From Rugamonas brunnea (lineage in GTDB: Bacteria > Pseudomonadota > Gammaproteobacteria > Burkholderiales > Burkholderiaceae_D): 64,000 nt of DNA. The position numbers were made by a program, and so were the translations under genes. The stretch covers positions 213,885 to 277,884 of the forward strand of contig NZ_JACEZT010000008.1 of assembly GCF_014042345.1 (NCBI RefSeq), read 5' to 3'. The notes below the pieces were generated by a model. That model was not told where the DNA came from. It saw nothing but the letters and a program-made list of their open reading frames with translations, and did no database searches. Of the stretch, positions 58,897-64,000 are shown in pieces. The first letter of the stretch is position 1, and each line of letters starts with the position of its first letter.

Positions 58897-59859
58897 ATGA
58901 ACACCCAGAACGACCTGACCGGCAAGCTCGCGCTCGACGTGCAGGGCATGGGCGCGCTGCGCCAGTCGGCCAAGGCCGGCTCGCCCGAGGCGCTGAAAAG
59001 CGCAGCCACCCAGTTCGAGGCCATGTTCGTCAACATGATGATGAAGAGCATGCGCGACGCCACGCCGCAGGACGGCATGCTCGACAGCCAGCAGACCAAG
59101 ATGTTCACCACCATGCTGGACCAGCAATCCAGCCAGAGCATCGCCAAGAAAGGCATCGGCCTGGCCGACGTGCTGATCCGTCAACTGTCGCAGCAGACGA
59201 CCAACGCCCAGGCGCTGGCCCTCGGCGGCGACGGCGCCGCCACCGACCCGTCCGCCACGGCCGCGCCCGCCGCCACCAGCCGCTTCGACCCGGCCCTGCT
59301 GCAGCGGGCCATCGCGGCCGCCGGCGGCGCCAGCGGCACCAGCGCCACCGACGGCGCCGCGGGCACGGCCAGCACGGCTGACGCGGCCAAGGGCGGCCCC
59401 GCCCACGTGCGCAGTTTCCAGGCCAAGCTGGGCGCGCACGCGGAGGAGGCCAGCCGCGCCACCGGCATCCCGGCCAAGTTCATGCTGGGCCAGGCGGCGC
59501 TCGAAAGCGGCTGGGGCAAGCGCGAGATCAAGGGCCGCGATGGCAGCAACAGCCACAACCTGTTCGGCATCAAGGCCGGCCCCGACTGGAAGGGCAAGGT
59601 GGCCGAGGCCGTCACCACGGAATATGTGAATGGCAAGGCCCAGACCCGGGTCGAGCGCTTCCGCGCGTACGACAGCTACGCCGACAGCTTCAAGGATTAC
59701 GCCAAATTGTTGGCCAGCAATCCCCGCTACGAGAAAGTGCTGGCCAGCGCGGGTGACGCCAGCAGCTTCGCCCAGGGCTTGCAACGGGCCGGCTACGCCA
59801 CCGACCCCCATTACGCCCGCAAGCTGACCAACATCATCAAGCATTCGCTGGTCGGCTGA
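58897..59859 (+). CDS. flgJ: Flagellar rod cap / peptidoglycan hydrolase FlgJ
   Basis: A 320-residue two-domain protein. The N-terminal rod-scaffold domain (SAATQFEAMFVNMMMKSMRDATPQDGMLDSQQTKMF) is joined by an Ala/Thr-rich linker (about 105-165) to a glucosaminidase-type domain (ATGIPAKFMLGQAALESGWGK with the catalytic Glu, NSHNLFGIKAG, YDSYADSFKDYAKLL). It drills the rod through the cell wall. This is the full-length, fused form. Confidence 0.97.
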   Translation: MNTQNDLTGKLALDVQGMGALRQSAKAGSPEALKSAATQFEAMFVNMMMKSMRDATPQDGMLDSQQTKMFTTMLDQQSSQSIAKKGIGLADVLIRQLSQQTTNAQALALGGDGAATDPSATAAPAATSRFDPALLQRAIAAAGGASGTSATDGAAGTASTADAAKGGPAHVRSFQAKLGAHAEEASRATGIPAKFMLGQAALESGWGKREIKGRDGSNSHNLFGIKAGPDWKGKVAEAVTTEYVNGKAQTRVERFRAYDSYADSFKDYAKLLASNPRYEKVLASAGDASSFAQGLQRAGYATDPHYARKLTNIIKHSLVG

Positions 59860-59879
59860 CGGGGACGGCATGGCCCGGT

Positions 59880-59906
59880 TCAAGTTTTGGCCCATGCCGC
59901 CGTAAA
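59880..59906 (+). promoter_or_regulatory. Sigma-28 (FliA) promoter for flgK-flgL
   Basis: TCAAGTTT (59880-59887), an 11-base spacer and GCCGTAAA (59899-59906). This matches the FliA consensus at 7 of 8 bases in the -35 and 6 of 8 in the -10, with the correct spacing. It lies 28 bp before flgK. Confidence 0.75.
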
Positions 59907-59934
59907 TTAACCACACAGAGCGTTAGAACACATC

Positions 59935-61893
59935 ATGTCCCTACTGAGCATCGGAAAAAGCGGTTTATTGGCGGCCCAGGTCGGTTTGTCGACGACTGGC
60001 AACAATATTACCAACGCCAGCGTGGCCGGCTACAGCCGCCAGGTGGCGATCCAGTCCGACACCGGCACGCAGGACATGGGCTTTGGCTTCGTCGGCACCG
60101 GCACCGACGTGGTCCAGGTCAAGCGCTATTACGACGACTTCCTGAACAACCAGCTGCGCGGCGCGGAAACCAACAAGGCGTCGCTGGACACCTATTATTC
60201 GCAGATCAGCCAGATCGACAACCTGCTGGCCGATCCCACGGCCGGCCTGTCGCCGGCCATGCAGGATTTCTTCAACGGCGTGCACGACGCCGCCTCCAAT
60301 CCGGCTTCGGCCGCCTCGCGCCAGGCCATGCTGTCGAGCGCCGATTCGCTGGCGGGGCGCTTCCAGGGCCTGAGCGCGCGGTTGTCGGAGATTGGCGACG
60401 GGGTCAACAGCCAGATCACGTCCACCGTCACCCAGATCAACTCCTACGCCAGCCAGATCGCGCAGTTGAACGACAGCATTTCCGGCCTCAGCAGCGATCC
60501 ATCCAAGGCGCCCAACGACTTGCTCGACCACCGCGACCAGTTGTTGACGGAATTGAACAAGCTGGTCAAGACCACCGTCATCCCCGGCGACAACCACATG
60601 CTGACCGTGTCGATCGGCACCGGCCAGCCGCTGGTGGTGGGTAACCATAATTACAACCTGGCCACTACCACCTCGCCCACCGACGTGACCCGCGTGACCG
60701 TCGGTTACCAGACCGGCAGCGTGGTCAACGCCTTGCCCGAGAGCGTGTTCGCCGGCGGCCAGCTGGGTGGTTTGCTTGATTTCCGCAGCGGCGCGCTGGA
60801 CAAGGCGCAAAACGAACTGGGCCAGGTGGCGGCCGGCCTGGTCACCGCGTTCAACCAGCAGCACCACCTGGGCCAGGACCAGAACGGCGCCATGGGCGGC
60901 GACTTCTTCGCGCCTATCCAGGCCTCGGTGGCGGCCAGCACCCGCAATTCGCCGCTCAGCACGGCCAACGTGACGGCCGTGGTGACGGACGCCAGCGCGC
61001 TCACGGCCAGCGACTACAGCGTCGATTACGATGGCACCAATTTCTACGTGACCCGCCAGTCCGACGGCACCAAGACCCAGATCAACCCGTTCCCGCAGAC
61101 GGGGCCGCAAACCATCGACGGCGTCGATTACACCATCACGGGCGCGCCGCAGCCGGGCGACGATTTCCTGGTGCGGCCCACGGTCAACGCGGCCGCCAGC
61201 GTCAAGGTGGTGCTGAGCGACCGTACCAAGGTGGCGCTGGCCGCGCCCATCGCCACGGCCGCGCCCACCACCAACGCCGGCACGGCCAAGATCAGCGCCG
61301 GCAGCGTGGACGTCAACTACCTGACGCCGGGCAACGCGCTGACGGCGCCGCTGACGCTGACCTACAACAAGGCGGCCAATTCGCTGTCCGGTTTTCCAGC
61401 CACCCAGGACGTGACGGTGACCGTCAACGGCGTGCCCACCGTGTATCCGGCCGGCACGCCATCGATACCCTACACCGATGGCGCCAGCATCAGTTTCGGC
61501 GGCATCAGTTTTTCCATCAGCGGCGCACCGGCCGACAACGACACCTTCACGGTCGGCCCCAACACGGCCGGCGTGGGCGACAACCGCAACGGCCAGTTGC
61601 TGGCCGGCCTGCAAACCAAGAACGTGCTCGATGGCGGCAACGCCACGTTCCAGTCGTCGTACGCGCAAATGGTCAACTTCGTCGGCAACAAGACGCGCGA
61701 AGCCCAGATCAGCGGCCAGGCCAGCGACGCGGCCGTGCAGCAGGCCACGGCGGCCCAGCAAAGCGTGTCGGGCGTCAACCTGGACGAGGAAGCGGCCAAC
61801 CTGCTGCGTTACCAGCAGGCCTACCAGGCTTGCGGCAAGGTGATGCAGGTGGCCAGCCAGCTGTTCGACGTGCTGATGAACATTGGCGGCTAA
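59935..61893 (+). CDS. flgK: Hook-filament junction protein FlgK (HAP1)
   Basis: A 652-residue junction protein. The N-terminus SLLSIGKSGLLAAQVGLSTTGNNITNASVAGYSRQ and C-terminus VSGVNLDEEAANLLRYQQAYQACGKVMQVASQLFDVLMNI are conserved. The middle is variable and beta-rich, and longer than the ~550-residue Salmonella protein. It has its own sigma-28 promoter, as expected for a late gene. Confidence 0.97.
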   Translation: MSLLSIGKSGLLAAQVGLSTTGNNITNASVAGYSRQVAIQSDTGTQDMGFGFVGTGTDVVQVKRYYDDFLNNQLRGAETNKASLDTYYSQISQIDNLLADPTAGLSPAMQDFFNGVHDAASNPASAASRQAMLSSADSLAGRFQGLSARLSEIGDGVNSQITSTVTQINSYASQIAQLNDSISGLSSDPSKAPNDLLDHRDQLLTELNKLVKTTVIPGDNHMLTVSIGTGQPLVVGNHNYNLATTTSPTDVTRVTVGYQTGSVVNALPESVFAGGQLGGLLDFRSGALDKAQNELGQVAAGLVTAFNQQHHLGQDQNGAMGGDFFAPIQASVAASTRNSPLSTANVTAVVTDASALTASDYSVDYDGTNFYVTRQSDGTKTQINPFPQTGPQTIDGVDYTITGAPQPGDDFLVRPTVNAAASVKVVLSDRTKVALAAPIATAAPTTNAGTAKISAGSVDVNYLTPGNALTAPLTLTYNKAANSLSGFPATQDVTVTVNGVPTVYPAGTPSIPYTDGASISFGGISFSISGAPADNDTFTVGPNTAGVGDNRNGQLLAGLQTKNVLDGGNATFQSSYAQMVNFVGNKTREAQISGQASDAAVQQATAAQQSVSGVNLDEEAANLLRYQQAYQACGKVMQVASQLFDVLMNIGG

Positions 61894-61916
61894 AGTATTT
61901 TTGACGGGATAGCATC

Positions 61917-63179
61917 ATGAACATGCGCATCAGTTCCAAGACGATCTACGACATCGGGGTCAACCAGATCGGCACCCTGCAGACGGCGCTGGCGCGCACC
62001 CAGCAGCAACTGTCCACCGGCCGCAAGAACCTGACGGCGGCCGACGACCCGATCGCCACCGCGCGCGCGCTGGAGGTGACGCAGTCGCAAGCGATCAACA
62101 CCCAGCTGGTGACCAACCGCCAGAACGCCAAGAGCGGCCTGGGCCAGGAGGAGGTGGCGCTGGCCAGCACCACCAGCCTGCTGCAGGACGTCAAGACGCT
62201 GACCGTGAACGCCGGCAATGGCTCGATGACGCAGAAGGACCGCGAATCGCTGGCCGTGGAACTGGAGGGCCGGCTGACCGACCTGCTGGGCATCGCCAAC
62301 ACGGCCGATGGCGCCGGCGGCTATTTGTTCTCCGGCTACAAGTCGACCACCTTGCCCTTCACCCAGACGGCCACCGGCGCCGCCTACCAGGGTGACCAGG
62401 GCCAGCGCGAGCTGCAGGTCGGTTCGACCCGCAAGCTGGCCGTCAGCGATTCGGGCTCGTCCGTGTTCGAGAACAACGTGAACGGCAACGGCACCTTCGT
62501 CACGGGCGCCGATCCGGGCAACTATGCGCGCGGCGGCAGCGGCATCATTTCGCCCGGCTCGGTCAAGGACCCGACCCAGCTCACGGGCCACCAGTACCAG
62601 ATCGACTTCGCCGTCACGCCGGCCACGCCCGGTACCCCCAGCGTGACCACCTACACCGTCACCGACGTGACGCTGGGCCAGCCGGTGCCGCCGGCGCCGG
62701 TGCCGGCCACGCCGATCCCGTATGTGAGCGGGCAGAACATCACCTTCGACGGCATGCAGTTCGACATTAAGGGCGCGCCCGCCGACCAGGACAAGTTCAC
62801 GATCCAGCCGTCCACGCGCGAATCGATCTTCACCACGCTGACCGACCTGATCGGTGCGTTGCGCGCGCCCGGCGACGGCCCGGCCGGCCAGGCCAGCCTG
62901 ACCAACAAGCTCAACCAGGCCAACGCCAGCATCGACAACTCGCTCGACAACGTGCTGTCGGTGCGCGCCTCGGTCGGCTCGCGGCTGAAGGAGCTCGATT
63001 ACCTCGACAGCGCCGGCGACGACCTGAACCTGCAATACGCGAGCACGCTGTCGGACCTGCAGGATGTGGACACGGTCAAGGCCATCTCCTCGTTCACCCA
63101 GCAGCAGATCAACCTGGACGCGGCGCAAAAATCGTTCAAGACCTTGTCGGGCCTGTCGCTGTTCAACTACATCAGCTAA
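61917..63179 (+). CDS. flgL: Hook-filament junction protein FlgL (HAP3)
   Basis: A 420-residue protein of the flagellin superfamily. The N-terminus is MRISSKTIYDIGVNQIGTLQTALARTQQQLSTGRKNLTAADDPIATARALEV and the C-terminus ALSTLSDLQDVDTVKAIS-like with FTQQQINLDAAQKSFKTLSGLSLFNYIS. It is longer than the ~320-residue enteric form because of a beta-rich middle insert (about residues 190-290). Last gene of the flg operon; the second palindrome follows after 16 bp. Confidence 0.96.
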   Translation: MNMRISSKTIYDIGVNQIGTLQTALARTQQQLSTGRKNLTAADDPIATARALEVTQSQAINTQLVTNRQNAKSGLGQEEVALASTTSLLQDVKTLTVNAGNGSMTQKDRESLAVELEGRLTDLLGIANTADGAGGYLFSGYKSTTLPFTQTATGAAYQGDQGQRELQVGSTRKLAVSDSGSSVFENNVNGNGTFVTGADPGNYARGGSGIISPGSVKDPTQLTGHQYQIDFAVTPATPGTPSVTTYTVTDVTLGQPVPPAPVPATPIPYVSGQNITFDGMQFDIKGAPADQDKFTIQPSTRESIFTTLTDLIGALRAPGDGPAGQASLTNKLNQANASIDNSLDNVLSVRASVGSRLKELDYLDSAGDDLNLQYASTLSDLQDVDTVKAISSFTQQQINLDAAQKSFKTLSGLSLFNYIS

Positions 63180-63195
63180 CACCGCCGTCCAAAAG

Positions 63196-63265
63196 AACCG
63201 GGGTCAGGTCATGAAAAAAGGCAACATGCGCGCATGTTGCCTTTTTTCATGACCTGACCCCGGTT
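63196..63265. repeat. Perfect 70-bp palindrome (copy B) between flgL and the IS element
   Basis: Perfect palindrome with 35-base arms and no loop. It contains the same outer ACCGGGGTCAGGTCAT and central GGCAAC.TGCG as copy A (50414-50481), at identical spacing. The intervening 7 bp (GAAAAAA against ACGATCA) differ, each with its matching complement. No strong T-run follows on the plus strand. Confidence 0.9.
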
Positions 63266-63283
63266 AATGAGATGGTCACCCTC

Positions 63284-63310
63284 ACCCTATAAGTCCTAAT
63301 CTTATAGGGT
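63284..63310. repeat. Perfect 10-bp inverted repeat upstream of the IS110 transposase
   Basis: ACCCTATAAG (63284-63293) and CTTATAGGGT (63301-63310) are perfect inverted copies around TCCTAAT. It lies 25 bp before the transposase start and could be an operator or part of the element's end. Confidence 0.75.
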
Positions 63311-63335
63311 GTTTTCATTTCTGGAGGGCGCCATC

Positions 63336-64000
63336 ATGGACAGCGTAACGTTGATCGGTATCGACCTTGGCAAACACAGTTTCCATCTCCACGGACAGGA
63401 TCGTCAGGGCAAAGCACTGCTGCGCAAGAAGTTCGGGCGCAAGCAGCTCATGGAATTTCTCGCCCAGTTCCCACCCTGTACCATTGTGATGGAGGCATGC
63501 GCCGGCGCCCATCACATGGCGCGGCAGCTGGCAGCGCTGGGACACCAGCCTAAGCTAATTTCGCCGCAGTTTGTGCGTCCTTTTGTTAAGAGCAACAAGA
63601 ATGATTTTATTGATGCAGAAGCGATTTGCGAGGCTGCGTGCCGCCCTGCAATGCGCTTCGTCACGCCCAAAAATGAGGCCCAACAAACTTTAGCGGCGCT
63701 GCACCGGGTGCGTGATTCCCTGGTGCGCGACCGAGTCAAGGCCAGCAACCAGATCCATGGTTTTCTGCTGGAGTTTGGCATCAGTCTGCCTATTGGCCAC
63801 GCGGCGATCCGCCGCCTGCCCGCCATCCTGGCGGAACAGGCGTTGCCACCAAGACTGGTACAAGTGCTGGAGAGGCTGCAGACCCATTTCAAGTACCTTG
63901 AGTCGCAAATCGCCGACATTGAAAGGGAATTGACACGGCAGGTAACCGAGGACGATCTGGGCCAACGCCTGATGACTGTCCCTGGTATCGGACCGATCAC
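63336..64000 (+). CDS. IS110-family transposase (3' end outside window)
   Basis: About 221 residues of a DEDD recombinase, open to the window edge. The RuvC-like N-terminal domain shows LIGIDLGKHSFHLHG (first Asp), CTIVMEACAGAHHMAR (Glu) and VKSNKNDFIDAEAICEAA (Asp pair). A coiled-coil segment (about 150-200) follows, then MTVPGIGPIT, the start of the transposase_20 domain that would hold the catalytic serine beyond the edge. Ribosome site GGAGGG. Known: members use a bridge/seek RNA to choose donor and target. Confidence 0.93.
   Translation, partial: MDSVTLIGIDLGKHSFHLHGQDRQGKALLRKKFGRKQLMEFLAQFPPCTIVMEACAGAHHMARQLAALGHQPKLISPQFVRPFVKSNKNDFIDAEAICEAACRPAMRFVTPKNEAQQTLAALHRVRDSLVRDRVKASNQIHGFLLEFGISLPIGHAAIRRLPAILAEQALPPRLVQVLERLQTHFKYLESQIADIERELTRQVTEDDLGQRLMTVPGIGPI

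Larger units (their letters stand above)
63266..64000 (+). mobile_element. IS110-family insertion sequence, left part
   Basis: The right edge of the window cuts an IS110-type element carrying its transposase gene from 63336. The left boundary is not certain; it lies between the end of palindrome B (63265) and the transposase. Only ~70 bp precede the transposase, too little for a typical ~200-nt IS110-group bridge RNA, which would favour the IS1111 group with its RNA at the other end. IS110 elements lack the usual terminal inverted repeats, so ends cannot be set from one side. Confidence 0.7.

Overview
The window is high-GC DNA with densely packed genes from a betaproteobacterium. Protein content and gene order (ribF-ileS-lspA-coaBC-dut; rne divergent from a pseudouridine synthase gene; one flagellar block; a LqsA/CqsA-type quorum-sensing locus) point to Oxalobacteraceae, in the Janthinobacterium/Duganella/Massilia group. 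This placement is inferred from the proteins; no rRNA or tRNA gene is present to test it.

Layout. 1-7.1 kb (minus): ribF-ileS-lspA-coaBC-dut and a truncated M48 lipoprotein protease. 7.3-11.3 kb (minus): a TonB energising system (tonB-exbB-exbD-exbD) followed by a TPR protein, with two strong hairpins before the TPR gene. 11.7-16.6 kb (minus): the prkA / DUF444 / spoVR stress operon. 17.1-20.7 kb (plus): adenine deaminase and a large FtsX-type permease. 20.7-24.4 kb: an alpha-hydroxyketone quorum-sensing locus (jqsR-jqsS minus, jqsA plus). 24.5-28.3 kb (plus): truncated haemoglobin, rmuC, a CoA-transferase. 28.3-32.7 kb (minus): a MobA-MoeA fusion, moaA, a chromate transporter. 32.9-42.3 kb: RNase E, rluC, a phosphatase-Rieske-SppA run, a possible small RNA, rsuA and an FAH-family hydrolase. 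42.4-63.2 kb: flagellar genes flhB-flhA-flhF-flhG-fliA-motC-motD, then flgN-flgM-flgA (minus), then flgBCDEFGHIJKL. The window ends inside an IS110-family transposase.

How the genes work together. FlhB/FlhA form the export gate, FlhF/FlhG set flagellar position and number, FliA and FlgM form the late-gene switch, MotC/MotD are a stator pair, and flgB-flgL build rod, rings, hook and hook-filament junction. Clear sigma-28 promoters precede flgM and flgK. In the quorum-sensing locus JqsA should make the signal, JqsS sense it and JqsR relay it.

Most notable observations. Two perfect FNR/ANR-type boxes (TTGAT-N4-ATCAA) lie in the 158-bp jqsS/jqsA divergent region, one exactly at its midpoint, suggesting oxygen control of quorum sensing. 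A third perfect box lies upstream of rsuA. Two perfect 68-70 bp palindromes share their outer 16 bp but differ inside with compensatory changes; one ends the mot operon, the other sits between flgL and the IS110 element. Other items are a MobA-MoeA fusion, a FlhG without a P-loop, a 20-codon leader overlapping flhF, and 13-bp tandem repeats spanning two stop codons.
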